From assembly GCF_000003855.2 (NCBI RefSeq), contig NW_003101677.1, positions 3,437,581-3,465,563 on the forward strand: a stretch of DNA of 27,983 nt. Reading direction: 5' to 3'. Source of the DNA: Blastomyces gilchristii SLH14081 (Eukaryota; Ascomycota; Eurotiomycetes; Onygenales; Ajellomycetaceae). The translations under genes and the position numbers were made by a program. This document shows positions 1 through 11,200 of this stretch, piece by piece. The notes beneath the pieces are model-generated. The model was not told the DNA's origin. It saw only the letters and a list, made by a program, of their open reading frames with translations, and made no database searches. Numbering within the stretch: position 1 is the first letter of the stretch; every line of letters starts with the position of its first letter.

Positions 1-40
1 TTTCTGAACACAGATTATAATTTATATAATTTTAATTATG

Positions 41-177
41 AAAAAAATATAAAATATAAAAAAAATAAAAAATAAAAAACAAAACAAAAACAAGAAAAAA
101 TTACAATGAAAAAAAAAAAGAGAAAGAAAAAAAAAGAAAAGAAAAAGAAAAAAATATAAAATAAAAATAAAAAAAAT
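41..177. repeat. A-rich / purine low-complexity tract
   Basis: The strand is almost only A with scattered G, T and C, in runs such as AAAAAGAAAAG. No coding frame or repeat unit is visible. The rest of 1-553 is AT-rich. It contains a 77-codon minus-strand open frame (538 to 305) that starts close to the edge of repeat X. I do not recognise that frame, and it could be a decayed exon. Confidence 0.6.
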
Positions 178-553
178 CAAGATTGCAGAGCTGCAGTACT
201 TTTAAAATACTTACTTCTCAGAGTCTTTATAATATTCATTATTAACTGTGTATTTCTCACAGTGAGAGTAACACAGCTGCAATGAGTCATTGTCTTAACA
301 TTATCTAATAAATAATCAGTATATACCTGTATAAATGTGAATAATTAGAAAATACACACTTAAAAAGTGTGATCAGAATGAACTCTGCTGTCACTTGAAT
401 AATATTAAGAACAGAATACTGAAATTGATGATTTCTCTCATTGATTTCACAGATGAGATGTGTGAAGATAATCTTGAGAAATATAAGATTCTCTGACTTC
501 TGATAAAAACAGATCTCACAGAGAGACTCTAGTTTCATAATATTAGAGACTGA

Positions 554-1078
554 GTGTTACTAAAAAGTGTTGCTTTCATGCAATAGATATACACTTACTG
601 CAGTGATTCACTCTCAATGCATATAACTGAGAGTTATAGCTTTCTTATACTACATGACTCTCTCTGAGATACTGCTGCTGATTTGTAACTCATGCAGTCT
701 TTTAGTTCAGTATACACTATATATGTACAGCTCTGTGTACTGAGACTGTGTTGATCATTATAACCTGATATAGTACTTGCTTTTTACAGGCCATGTTTTA
801 TTTAACAGAGAGAGAGAAAGATGCAACTGTTGTTTTATTAAGAGAGAAATGAATAATTAGTATTATTGAATGTAATTTAATTCATCTGTATTTAAAATTT
901 TATTAGTCTATACTCTTCAATTTAAGAGTTTCTAAGAGTGTTTTAATAGTTTTCATACCAGCTTGAACTTAGTGATGAGTTGAAGAAGAAGAGAAAAGAG
1001 AGAAGAAAGAAATAAGAACAACTTATCTTTATAATATAAAAATAGAGAATTGCTGCAATCATTCTCTCTAGTAATAAA
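554..1078 (+). repeat. Dispersed repeat X, copy 1 (inverted relative to copy 2)
   Basis: This segment matches the reverse complement of 14835-15356 over about 520 bases, mainly with C/T and G/A differences. Shared blocks include ACTGAGAGTTA, GTTTTAATAGTTTTCATA and GAGAGAAGAAAGAAATAAGAA. Similarity begins at the 22-base motif near 554 and stops after CTCTCTAGTAATAAA. On the minus strand both copies share one reading frame interrupted by stops at similar places, many of which fit mutated tryptophan codons, so a decayed exon is possible. A GTAAGT donor follows that frame at about position 597 on the minus strand. The element class is unknown. The inverted arrangement could be two independent insertions or the long terminal inverted repeats of one large element. 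Confidence 0.7.
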
Positions 1079-1278
1079 AATCTGTTTTCTGCATATATCT
1101 CTAATATAGATTATATGATAACTGTATACAAAGAATATCAATAGTGTATATATTAAATGAAGATAATATTGCTATACAACACTGTAGTCATTTCTGTACA
1201 TCTCTGAAAGCTGTTAATAGTTTCTTTATCTCTTTATATTTGATAAGTCAATAATATATTGCAATATACTCTTTCTTT

Positions 1279-1367
1279 CATCATCATCATCATCATCACT
1301 ATTATTATTATTATCATTATTATTATCATTATTATAATTATTATTATTATTACTATTATATCATTAC
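1279..1367. repeat. Trinucleotide microsatellite (CAT/ATT)n
   Basis: About 90 bases of tandem trinucleotides, first CATCATCAT and then ATTATTATT with interruptions. The tract lies between repeat X and the lysine-rich decayed coding segment. No gene is associated with it. Confidence 0.85.
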
Positions 1368-1417
1368 TAGCTATCTTCTCTGTCTTTATATCTCTTTAAC
1401 ACTTATTAAAATTAATC

Positions 1418-2185
1418 ATGTCATCTCTCTTTAAATATTCTGTAGTTCTGCAGATCATCAAGGCGCGTGAGCACTATTACAGATTGAAGAGAGAGAAGAA
1501 GAAGATGTTGAAGTATAAGAAGACAGATTATAAGACATGTTATAATGTCTTAAAGAGCCTCTGTAAGAAAGTAGAATAATAATAATTTTAAGTAATACTT
1601 CTGATAGATTTAGACTGAACTAAGTATAGAAATAATATGAATAATATCATCTGTGAGAGATTGAAAAAGAAGACAGTGAAAAGTCTCATATAGTAGTGAT
1701 AAGATCAGAAGAAGTTCTGAGAATGATTTAAGATTAAGATAAAGAGAGAGAGAGAGAAGAAGAGTGTTACTGTAAATAAGTAATAATAGAAGAAGATTAA
1801 GAAGATATTGAAGTAAGAGATAAAGAAGTTAAAACTGATAAGTTTTTTATTAAGAGATAATGATTTTTAATAACACTTCTGTTCTCTAATTAATTAGCAG
1901 AAGCTGATAGAGAAGAAGAGAATTAAGACCTTATTCAGATCTTAAATATACTTCATGATTTAGAATATTGAGAAGACAACTCTGCTCTCTGAGTATGTCA
2001 ATCTACTTATCACTGAGATAGAATCTGAGACAGCAGATCAGAAAATACAGAATTTTGAGATATAGATTAATCTTACTAAGAAAGAGCAGTAGAAACTCTT
2101 CTCTGAAAAGATAGTGAAGAGAGATTTTAAGATGATTATCATCTCAGATAAGAAGAAGAAGAAGAAGAATAAGAATAAGAAGTAA
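1418..2185 (+). pseudogene. Lysine/glutamate-rich decayed coding segment, family not recognised
   Basis: The plus strand is strongly purine-rich here. A 53-codon open frame starts with ATG at 1418 and stops at 1577. It is basic and contains the stretches RLKREKKKMLKYKK and CYNVLKSLCKKVE. A second stretch in another frame, 1991-2185, runs for 64 codons with only two internal TAG codons and ends in a lysine-rich tail with an asparagine-lysine pattern before a TAA. Between them the frame is broken many times, in the style of the other mutated elements here. One copy of the recurrent 22-base motif lies at 1856-1877. This could be the coiled-coil tail of a transposase or an extra reading frame of the nearby hAT. 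I cannot assign it and the boundaries are approximate. Confidence 0.3.
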
Positions 2186-2647
2186 ATTATAAAGAATAAT
2201 AAATAAGAATGAGAAAGAGAAGAAAGATAATAAGTAGAAAAAGTTTTTTTCTTTTTATATTAATTAGTTATAAGTTTGTAACTATTAGTTAATAATTGAA
2301 ATTAATTTTGAGTTTTCAAAAATTATTGTACAAGTTATAATCAATTATCAATATCAGAAATAATATATATATATATATATTTAACTATCATAATTCACAA
2401 ATCACTATAATGTATAAGTATCAATATTTTTTCAATATTGATATTTATAATATTAATATATTTTTAATAATATTATCTGATAATATAATTTAATAATGCT
2501 CTCTTTCACAATATTAATATATTTCAAGAAATATGACAGAGATTAATCAAGATTGTTTATTTACTGTTATATATTAATAATATTCAATCTGAGTTAGTAC
2601 TAAAATTATAACTAAGCTAAGAAAGAACATTATTTTCTCTTATATTA
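2186..2647. other. AT-rich non-coding stretch left of gypsy I
   Basis: No coding bias is visible. It contains an (AT)n run at about 2361-2381 and the small palindromic stretch CAATATTTTTTCAATATTG. Because gypsy I has a clean target duplication, this DNA should be the original left neighbour of the hAT transposase that now begins at 8463, and it may hold the hAT leader. I could not find the left hAT terminus here. Confidence 0.4.
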
Positions 2648-2652
2648 ATTTT

Positions 2653-2966
2653 TGTAAGAGGTCTACGCCGAATAGATCGGTATAATATATAGGTCTTATA
2701 TAACAAAGAGAAAAATGTTAGAGAAGGAAAGAAAGAGAAAGTGTGAGAATCAGTGATCAGAGTGAATATTTATACGTGTATGTGATGGCGTATGTGATGG
2801 AGCTTCGGGGCGGAAGAATCTATACGCGTTCGTGGCGGCCGAGGATCGGGGATCGGCGATCGAGAATGGCCGAGAATCGGAGCGTACACATTCGAGAATG
2901 AAGTGATTGAAATCTGTGAAGTGTAATGAAATAGTCTATATCATTGATCAGGCGCAGTTCATCACA
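2653..2966 (-). repeat. 3' LTR of gypsy I (CpG-rich copy)
   Basis: This 314 bp LTR differs from the 307 bp partner at 8089-8395 by roughly 30 substitutions, nearly all transitions, plus a 7 bp indel near GATCGGGGATCGG. It keeps many CpG sites, for example TACGCGTTCGTGGCGGCCG, that read TG or CA in the partner. It is one of the few CpG-rich islands in the window. Confidence 0.93.
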
Positions 2967-2981
2967 TTAGTCCTCTCTTTT
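2967..2981 (-). other. Polypurine tract of gypsy I
   Basis: The minus strand reads AAAAGAGAGGACTAA directly beside the inner edge of the 3' LTR. This is the position and composition expected for the plus-strand DNA primer. Confidence 0.6.
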
Positions 2982-3099
2982 CAGAAGCAGTTCTCATCAG
3001 TCAAGAGCTGCTGTTTCAGATAATACAGAAGTCAGAGTTCAGGTCAGATAATCATATCTGACTCATTTCACAAGATATTATCAGCTGCAGCTGTGAGAT

Positions 3100-6000
3100 C
3101 TCTCATTGAGAATATTCTCAATCTCTCACTCAAGCTTATTATCTTCTTCTATAATGTCTGACAGCTGTCAGTCAGAAGTCAGTTGAGAAGAGAACAGATC
3201 AGTGACAGTGTAACAGAGTAAGCTTATATAAAAAATATTATAAATTTCTGATAATGTATTAAGATAGTAGTTATGACTATCTAGAACTTCTATCACTTCA
3301 TACTTTATATAATAGTAATTCAGTGTGCAGAATGAGTATATAATCTATATATTCTTAAGATTTAATTATATCAGATCTTCTATCTTATATTATTCAGTAA
3401 GATCTTAGTAAATATTAATTCAATCTTCTTAATTCTGTTTAATACTTACTATAAAGACTTCTACTCAATCACAGACATCTCAGAGTTTTATTACTATATT
3501 ATCAGTAATCTGAATTAAACTGCAGAAGTTCAGTATAAACTGTATAATCTCTAAAAGATTTAATACTTTCATGTAATAACTGTATATAAGAAAGAATAAG
3601 CTTATAGCTATTAAAATAGTATCTTAATCATTGATAGTAATCTCTGTGTATAGAAGAAGATTATATTAATCATCTTATAAGTAGTTATAAAACTTATAAA
3701 GATAATTCTTTACAGTCTGAATTATTTATTCTGATGTATTATCAGTCTCAGAGTGATAGATAGTTAATAAATAGTATATAATCTTAAGAACTTGATAGAT
3801 TCTTATTCAGAGAGTACTTATAAATTAACAGCTCTGATCTGATACTATAGATCTCAGTAATTTATATATTTAATACAATAGACTTTTTAGAAAAGTTTCA
3901 GTAACTTATTTAGTATCTATCTTATTACAGAGTTTTAATATTATATTCTTACTTAATTAATTCATAATAATCAGAATATTTCTACAGCTTTTACTCTCAG
4001 AAAGATTAATAGTAAAGTTAATTATTACATTTTATCAGATTCTATCAGAAATATTAAGTAATTTCAGTAGATCTTTTCTACAGTTCTTTTATAAGATAAT
4101 AAAGAAATAATAATTACAGTTTCAGATAAAATATCTGATACTGTTTAATATCTCAGATTAGTAGAACTTCTGAAAGATTATTTAATATAGTTATTTATAA
4201 TCTGAATAATCAGTTATATACAAATCATGTATCTCTTGTATTATTCAAGTGTATAAGAGTTTGAAGTGAGAGACTCAACATTATTCATGAAACTGTAGAG
4301 TGTTATTGTCATTGATTAAGTATTCTGAGATATCAGTTCTTATATGTAGTTCTGAGAGAAATCAGAGTACTTCTTAATATACTGCTTCAGTGAGTGCTTA
4401 GAGAAGTTCATCAGTTTAAGCTGTTATATACTATAATTCATTCAGTGTAGATTTGAGAGAAGTTGAGATATCAGTATCAGTATCAGTATCAGTGTCAGTG
4501 ATAGTTCAGAGAGAAGATATTCTAATCAGAGAAGTGTATATAGTGTTATAAGTTGTTTCATCTTGATCAACTAATATCTTCAGATCTAGAAGCTGATATT
4601 CTCAGTTTATTCAATAAGTATCTGTTATATCAGAAGGCATATCTTACTCTTGTTATAAGAGAGTATCTATTATCAAGTTCTAACTGCTGAAATGATAGTG
4701 TATTATAAAATGAAAGTAATTTAAAAACTCAGATCATTGCATCTGTTATTCAGTGAGTTTATAGATAGTTATAAAGTACTTGAGATTCTTATAATCTGTG
4801 ATTATCTTAAATTCAGAGATACTTTGAAGTTCAGAGTCTTATTCTTCTAGATAGTATACAATTGTAAGAAGTTTCTTATCATAGATCTCATAGTTGTATT
4901 CAGCAGAACTCAGTTTCTTAGACATGAAAATACATAATTGTAAAACATCTTCATTATCATATTATAATATAGCTTCTTCTATAATATAGTCAGAGAAGTC
5001 AGCTTTAATAACTGTTTCATAATCAGAGTTAAATATCATTAGTAGAGAGATATTAATGAACATCTTCTTCATCTGTATAAATGCAGCTTTAATGTCTGCT
5101 AATTACTAAAATACTGAGTTCTTTCTAATAAGTTCTGTAAGTAATCTTATAATATCTGAGAAGTGTCATATAAATCACTGATAGAAGTTAGCAAATTCAA
5201 TGAAGCTCTATATATCTTTCACAGTATATGAAGCTTTTCATTCAAGAATGATGAAGACTTTCTCAGAATTCATTTGAATTCTCTTATCAGCTTTTATAAT
5301 AAAATCTAGATATTTAATACTCTTGACTTTGAAGTCACACTTATCAATATCTATTAATAGTTCTGCTTCTTGTAATTATTGTAATACTCTTTATATGTAT
5401 TCTTGATATTCTTTTCTGAACTTATCAGTGAAGATGAGAATGTTATTGAGATATACAGATACAAATTTATCAAGGAAATTTCAGAGTACTCAGTTAATAT
5501 ACTTTTGAAATATACTGAGAGCATTGATCAGTTCAAAGAGTATAACTATTTATTCAAAGAGATTATAACATGTTTAGAATACTGTAAGTTATTTATCTTC
5601 TTCAGTAATATGAATTTTATAAAATATAGCAATGATATCTAGTTTTATAAATCATTGAGCTTGTTCAATGTGAGCTAGAGTTTCATTGATAAGAGATAAA
5701 GAATAGCAGTTCTTCTTAATTAATCTGTTCAATTCTCAATAGTTCACACAGAATCAGAGTTCTTTATCTGATTTCTTTGCAAAGAGAATAGAAGCTGCAG
5801 CAGAAGAGTTACTAATATGTATGAATTTCTTATTTAATAGATCATTGAGTGTCTTCTGAAGAAGAAGGAGTTCATCTTGAGATATATTATAAAGAGAGTC
5901 TCATGATGACTTAAGATTCTTATCATTCTTCTTTTCTAACTTGATACTGTGATCTACTTCTGAGCCTTGTAAGAGATATATATTTATAGTGTTATCTTGT

Positions 6001-6700
6001 CAGAAGACATCTAGATATTCATGATATTATTAAGAGAGTTTTATATAAGAATCTGTTATTGTAACACAGAATAACTTTTCTAAAGTCTTTTTAATATCAG
6101 TCAGACTGATGAAATAGATTGATATATAATTCTACTATCAGTGATTCTTTCAGTGACTTCTTTTTCTAAGCATTTTATAGGCATTGACAGAGATCTGTGT
6201 CAGATTCATAGTCTTATGAATATCATTCTTGTGAACTCTATTATTGTTAGAGAGTATTAAACTTCTGTTTCAAGTATTTAATAAAATGCCTTATTCAGAT
6301 AGTCAGATAAGTTCTAACATAAGATTATAATTAAGATTATTCACTTCATATGTATAGATGTCTTCACACTGATGTTCTCTGATATCTATATTTAGTTTCA
6401 TTATATAACAGATGCAAACATCTTTTGAATCATTGAATTCTGTAAGAAGTCAGAATTTTAATAAGAGAATACACTGAAGATTATAATATCTTATAACTGA
6501 AGATTTAATCATTGCATAGTAACATAGACTGCTGTCTATCATGACTTTCATATTATACATGTTATTAATCACAGTAGATACAAGAATTGCATTCATTATT
6601 ATTTTCTCTTCAAATTATTATTATCTGATCTCTTCAAGCTTCTGTTTGTAAATTTGAACAGAAGCTAATCTTTTTCCTATTTCATCAGAGTATTCTTATA
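3100..6700 (-). pseudogene. pol: gypsy I pol (protease, RT, RNase H, integrase), heavily mutated
   Basis: Polyprotein that would copy the element RNA and integrate it. Protease: the active site reads IDSS at 6528-6536, with the glycine of DSG changed to serine. Reverse transcriptase: the catalytic box reads YLNNILIF at about 5430-5453, so both aspartates have become asparagine, as G-to-A changes produce. Downstream of it are the typical DIDKC and KYLDFI stretches. RNase [17 protein letters not shown] lies near 4866-4905, followed by ITDYKNLKYF. Integrase: YHSETD is at 3741-3758, followed by QTVKNYL. Stops occur every few dozen codons, many fitting TGG changed to TGA or TAG and CGA changed to TGA. 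The frame shifts several times, so exact ends are approximate. Confidence 0.88.
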
Positions 6701-6799
6701 GTTATCTTTTAAATCTTTCTTCACTGTAATATGGTTGATGTGAATAGATGCTGATTCATTCTTTGAATGAGAAGACACTGATCTTTCTCTTAAGTATAA

Positions 6800-7786
6800 A
6801 GATATATAGGTTGATCAGCAGTTGAAAGTAATGTGTTCTAATCAGTTACAGTTGATGTATACTTCACATTGACATTAATCAGTGACTTCCTCAGAAGTGA
6901 TCTCAGAAACTTAAAAGCCTGTTCAAATGATGAAAACTCTTGCTTATATATAGACATTTAAATCTATTCAGTTCATAGCATCTGCATCATTGCTGTTCTT
7001 CAGTGCAGATATATAAGTGACTGAAGTGTAATATCTTCTATCACTATTCTGTATACTCTTGAGCTTGATAAGACAGTCATTCAATATTCAGAGCTGTGTG
7101 CAGAAATCTTCATAAGTCTGATCTTTGTCTACACTTACAAGAGTCTGTAAGAGTTCAAAAGTTAATATATTCTTAAGTATATTAATCTTCATTTAATTCT
7201 TTCAAGATTGATTACCTGCTTCTAGAATCTTGATGTCAAAGTCAGGAATGAATGTTGTAAGAGAAGTATTTCTCTATTAGATACTCTGTAATCAATCTAA
7301 TACTTTCTATTACATGACAGTGTCTTGAAACAGAATATCAAGATGTTTGATGATATTATCAGATATTCACAACACTGATTCACATACTTCTATTCATGAA
7401 TAAAACTTCTATTTCACACAATTCTTCAATTGTTCATTGATATATTAATCTTAATTAATTAATGAACTGATGACATCTTCATCTATACTCAGTTTCATAA
7501 GCATTTTCATTCTTCATGATAAGTAGAGAGTGAGATTAGAAATATTGAAATATATAGAAGCATTTAAGAGTTCTTTCAGTGCTTTTATATTTAATTCTGT
7601 AGATATTGAAATTGTCTGTGCAGAGATTTCTTATTGAGATAATTATTGAATTTCTTTATATTGATATTGTTGAGTTGCATGCATATCAGCTATTTATTAT
7701 TATTATAATTTCAACATTGCTTAAAGTCACTGTGATATTACTTCTATACTTGTATTTAAGAGTTTTCTTATATTGTTATTAGACAT
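6800..7786 (-). pseudogene. gag: gypsy I gag with mutated zinc knuckle
   Basis: Capsid and nucleocapsid protein remnant. The likely start is the ATG at 7784-7786 on the minus strand (MSNNNIRKLL), about 300 bases inside the 5' LTR. Near the C-terminus, 6818-6859 encodes a retroviral-type zinc knuckle with CX2CX4HX4C spacing; the first cysteine has become tyrosine (TGC to TAC), while the second cysteine, the histidine and the last cysteine remain. Several in-frame stops are present. An upstream 60-codon open frame (7961 to 7779) lies in the leader and may be noise. A short direct repeat of about 32 bp (ATAATCATTTCTAAT units) lies at 8017-8072, beside the 5' LTR. Confidence 0.72.
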
Positions 7787-8088
7787 GTTGTTCATTAAGT
7801 GTATAATATCTGTGAAATCTTGAAGAAGTGTAATTATATGAATATCTTATATATCTAAGTGTCAGAACTCTCAGATCTTTTACTAACATTCTCTTATAAG
7901 ATCTTATTACAGAGTCAGAGTGACTGATGAATAAGCTTCTATTTGAGAACTCAGTGTTCACTTAACTGTGTTTCTCTTTCTTATATGTTATTACATATTC
8001 AGATATCTCTTGATGAATAATCATTTCTAATGAGAAGATAATATGTGAATAATCATTTCTAATAAGAAGATGATGAACATTTTTCTAG

Positions 8089-8395
8089 TGTAAGAGGTCT
8101 ACACTGAATAGATCAGTATAATATATAGGTCTTATATAATAAAGAGAAAAACATTAGAGAAGGAAAGAAAGAGAAAGTGTGAAAATCAGTGATTGAAGTG
8201 AATATTTATACACATATGTGATGATGTATGCAGTGGAGCTTTGAGGTGAAAGAATCTATACGCGTTCATGGCGGCCGAGGATCAGCGATTGAGAATGGCT
8301 GAGAATCGGAGTGTATGTGTTCAAGAATGAAGTGGTTGAAATCTGTGAAGTGTAACGGAATAGTCTATATCATTGATCAGGTGCAGCATGTCACA
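8089..8395 (-). repeat. 5' LTR of gypsy I (more mutated copy)
   Basis: This 307 bp LTR is the partner of 2653-2966. The inner half (8089-8250) has lost nearly all CpG. The outer half keeps TACGCGTTC, GCGGCCG and AACGG. I do not recognise a primer-binding site in the bases left of 8089. Confidence 0.93.
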
Positions 8396-9625
8396 ATTCT
8401 TCTTACACACATCAGTGATCAGTTATTGAAAATAAATTATTATCTTTCTTAAATTATTATCATGTCTTCTGAATTTACTTCTTTCACTTTCTTTATGTCT
8501 ATTGAAGATTTATAAACTCTTCAAGAAATCACTGTAAATCACAAAATCTATATTATTTACAATTCAACACAGAATACTCTCTTTTAATTATAATAAATAA
8601 TTACTTCATTCTTCACATCTGATTCCAGGTCATGAAATTTATGAAAAACTCAATATAAACACTGAGATGAACTATGAAATAATTATTAACAGATTGTATT
8701 GTAGATTACTGAAGAGTTATTACTCTACTACAATTACTGTAACTTCATTCAGAAACATTTATTATAAACTAATAATAACTCTGAAGAAATTTTCTAACAT
8801 CTGAAGTTATCAGAATGCAGATAATATAAGAAAAATAATTAGAAAATTACTATTAAGCTGATAAGTTACTCTATCAGATAATAATATTTAATAATACTAA
8901 CTTTCTAATTTGAAGAAAATTATGTAAAAATAATTATATATTAGTACTCTGATTTCATAACTCTTATCTGATAACTTCTGTGAATAATTACTTTGCATGT
9001 ATATATCTCTGAATCTTTCTCTTTAATTAATTGAAAACTCTGAATTCTGAACAGTTCTTTAAATGCTTAATTCAAATCTGAATATTTCACATTAATTCTG
9101 TCTTCAGTTCAACCTTGAGATACACTACAAAGTCAATATATAATATCTAGAATCAGAGTTGAAGAATGATTGAAGAGTGTCTCTCACAGTAAATGTATAA
9201 ACTAGTATAAACAATCTTATATTTATAAAAGTGACATGTTATTATATTGATGAGAACTGAACTTGTTAAGAGATATTAATTGAATTTGAATCATTGATTA
9301 GTAGTCATACTGAAGATTATATAACAGAGATATTAATAACTGTGATTAAAAATGACTATTAAGATATTAGTCTCAGTCTTTTTACAATTACAACTGATAA
9401 TACTTTGAATAACTACACTATGATAAAGAGTTTAAAGTAAAAATTGACTTTGTATTTCTGAAATAATAAATAAGGTCATATTCTCTGCATTGCTCATATG
9501 ATTCAACTTATGATACAAACACTCATAAAGAATCTTAATATTAAGATAATAAATAATGAGATAACTGATTCTTGAGATGAGAATGAGATAAAAGTAATTA
9601 CTCAAGTAACTTTTGCATTCACTTT

Positions 9626-9735
9626 GTAAAAGATAATGTTTTTTAATAACACTTTTTAATATTGCTTTTGATAATGCTTTTTAATAACACTACTGTTAAT
9701 TTTGAATAGATTGACTAATAATTTAAATATCACAG
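9626..9735 (+). other. Putative intron 1 of the hAT transposase
   Basis: The frame encoding VTQVTFAFTL ends at a GTAAAA donor-like site. A branch-like GACTAAT and a CACAG acceptor close the segment, after which coding resumes. It contains two copies of the recurrent 22-base motif (9632-9653 and 9670-9691). The donor is weak and may be mutated. Confidence 0.4.
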
Positions 9736-10406
9736 ATTTGAAACATTGTTAATATAATTTGTATCTTCTCTAAACAATAACAATGATTTCATGATATTTA
9801 ATAAATACATAAATCAGTCATATCACTGAATATGATACAGAATGTTAGAATATAATGAAGTTCAATATATGAAATAACTATTCAGACTTCTTAATTGTAT
9901 CAGATGATTGATCATTGAGTGCAACACTCTGATTGAGAAAAGATTCAGATATTGAAACTTTCTAATATGAAGTGAACTCAGTTGAAATATGTAATTGATT
10001 TACTGTTTCAGTTTTATAAGACAATGAAGACAGTCTCAATCACTTGTATATCAATACTGCAGTCAGTCTGATAAGTGTATAACAGTTTATTTACTCATCT
10101 TGAGAAGCAGTTAAATCACTCAAAAAGAAATTCAGTCTGGGATAATGTTATAGTGCAGGCTATTATTACTGTAAGAGATGAACTAGTATATTACTACAGT
10201 AAAACTGAACAATCTTTTACAGAGTACTATGCTATAGCAGCTCTACTCAGATCTCTTTTATTGAGTTAATATCTACACTTCTCAAGATTGAATAGAGAAG
10301 AATAAGACTTGTATATTAATTAATCTGAGACTATTAAAATGCTAACTATCAGAGATTTGAATAAGTAGATGTTAGAGATATGAAGACAGTGAAATACAAT
10401 TCTCTA

Positions 10407-10469
10407 GTAAGTAATGATCTTTGATAACACTTTATATTACATAGAACTATAATACTAACTTTGAAACAG
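10407..10469 (+). other. Putative intron 2 of the hAT transposase
   Basis: A canonical GTAAGT donor at 10407, the branch site TACTAAC at 10453-10459 and a CAG acceptor ending at 10469 delimit 63 bases. This is normal for an ascomycete intron. The downstream frame encoding LYTLIITENQAKLHTYKTEF then runs into the dimerisation region. The recurrent motif starts 4 bases into the intron. Confidence 0.6.
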
Positions 10470-11200
10470 AACTTGTATACATTGATTATAACTGAAAATC
10501 AGGCAAAACTACATACTTATAAAACTGAATTTGACTGCTATCTTCAAGATAATTCATTGAATTTACACACTAAATCAATTCTAGAGTTATGAAAAATTGT
10601 TAAGAGTATATATTCAACTGTGACACTGATAGTGTATGATATTCTGATAATTTCATTGATAGAGATGAGAATGAAGTAAAAGTTCAACTCAAGCTGAGAT
10701 ATTTATCACTATTACTGAGAACAATTATAAGAAGAAACAGTCAAGAAACTTATAATTGTAAAACATGAAATTATCAGACAGTTTAATACCTCTGATCACA
10801 GTATATCAGAGAAGTATAGTTTTTATAAGAAAGTAAAGAATAAACTTATATGAATATATTTAGTTGTTTCATGAGCATTATCAATAATTGTTATCAAATT
10901 CTGATTATATAAGCAATCACTGAATGAATTGAATGAGACTGAATTTAATCTTCAGTCTCAGTCTTGTTCTGATTTTGAAAGAATGATTATCTTTAACAGT
11001 TTATTTTGAGACATTACTTTTATTTCACTGTTCTTAAATTAAATCTGATTATTTTTCATGTCATTTCTCTCAGAAATGATTCATTTTCAGATTTTTTTAA
11101 GGCTTCATTCTGATGAGACTCACATCAAGAAATGTATAAGATCAGATTAAATAGAATTAAATGTGAAATTCATGATCTCAGTGATCAGTCTAGATATACT

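Larger units (their letters stand above)
2653..8395 (-). mobile_element. Ty3/gypsy LTR retrotransposon I, complete but mutated
   Basis: A 5743 bp element bounded by two LTRs beginning TGTAAGAGG and ending TCACA on the plus strand. The flanks are ATTTT (2648-2652) and ATTCT (8396-8400), a 5 bp target duplication with one C/T difference. Read on the minus strand the order is gag, zinc knuckle, protease, reverse transcriptase, RNase H, integrase, which is the Ty3/gypsy order. A purine tract sits next to the LTR at 2653-2966, as expected for the 3' LTR. Every domain carries stops and G-to-A or C-to-T substitutions, including in the catalytic aspartates, so the element is dead. It lies just upstream of the hAT transposase. 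Confidence 0.93.
8463..10830 (+). pseudogene. hAT-family transposase, mutated, probably with introns
   Basis: Cut-and-paste transposase remnant. The chosen start is ATG at 8463 (MSSEFTSFTFFMSIEDL); this is tentative because the N-terminal half is badly broken and I see no clear BED zinc finger. Recognisable core: TITTDNTLNNYTMIKSL at about 9384-9434 and GHILCIAHMIQLM at 9474-9512, both typical of hAT catalytic domains. A long frame at 10075-10269 encodes LEKQLNHSKRN through TEYYAIAALL. The C-terminal dimerisation region near 10575-10760 shows the pattern KIVKSIYSTV then VYDILIISL. Stops fit TGG changed to TGA or TAA. Two stretches that break the frame have splice-like borders and are listed as introns. 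The protein cannot be functional as it stands. Confidence 0.8.
8401..11192 (+). mobile_element. hAT DNA transposon, right part; left terminus not found
   Basis: A transposase remnant with hAT motifs is followed by a right end reading GATCAGTCTA at 11183-11192. About 80 terminal bases (from about 11111) match the ends of the two MITEs at 16745-17250 and 23667-24172, which have hAT-type 8 bp target duplications. The element stops precisely where gypsy II RNase H sequence begins, so it inserted into gypsy II. The adjacent octamer GATATACT (11193-11200) should be its target duplication, but I could not find the matching left copy. Gypsy I separates the transposase from DNA to its left, so the left end should lie before 2653 or has been lost. 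Confidence 0.75.

Noticed and set aside
1611..1620. TAGACTGAAC as the missing left end of the hAT
   Set aside because: One base needs a transversion, the preceding octamer GATAGATT does not match GATATACT, and the next bases do not resemble the MITE left end.
2063..2072. TAGATTAATC as a mutated hAT left end
   Set aside because: It fits the terminus by transitions but lies inside a coding-like frame and the adjacent octamer does not match.
5403..5642. 79-codon plus-strand open frame
   Set aside because: It is antisense to gypsy I RT; the minus strand carries the catalytic box here.
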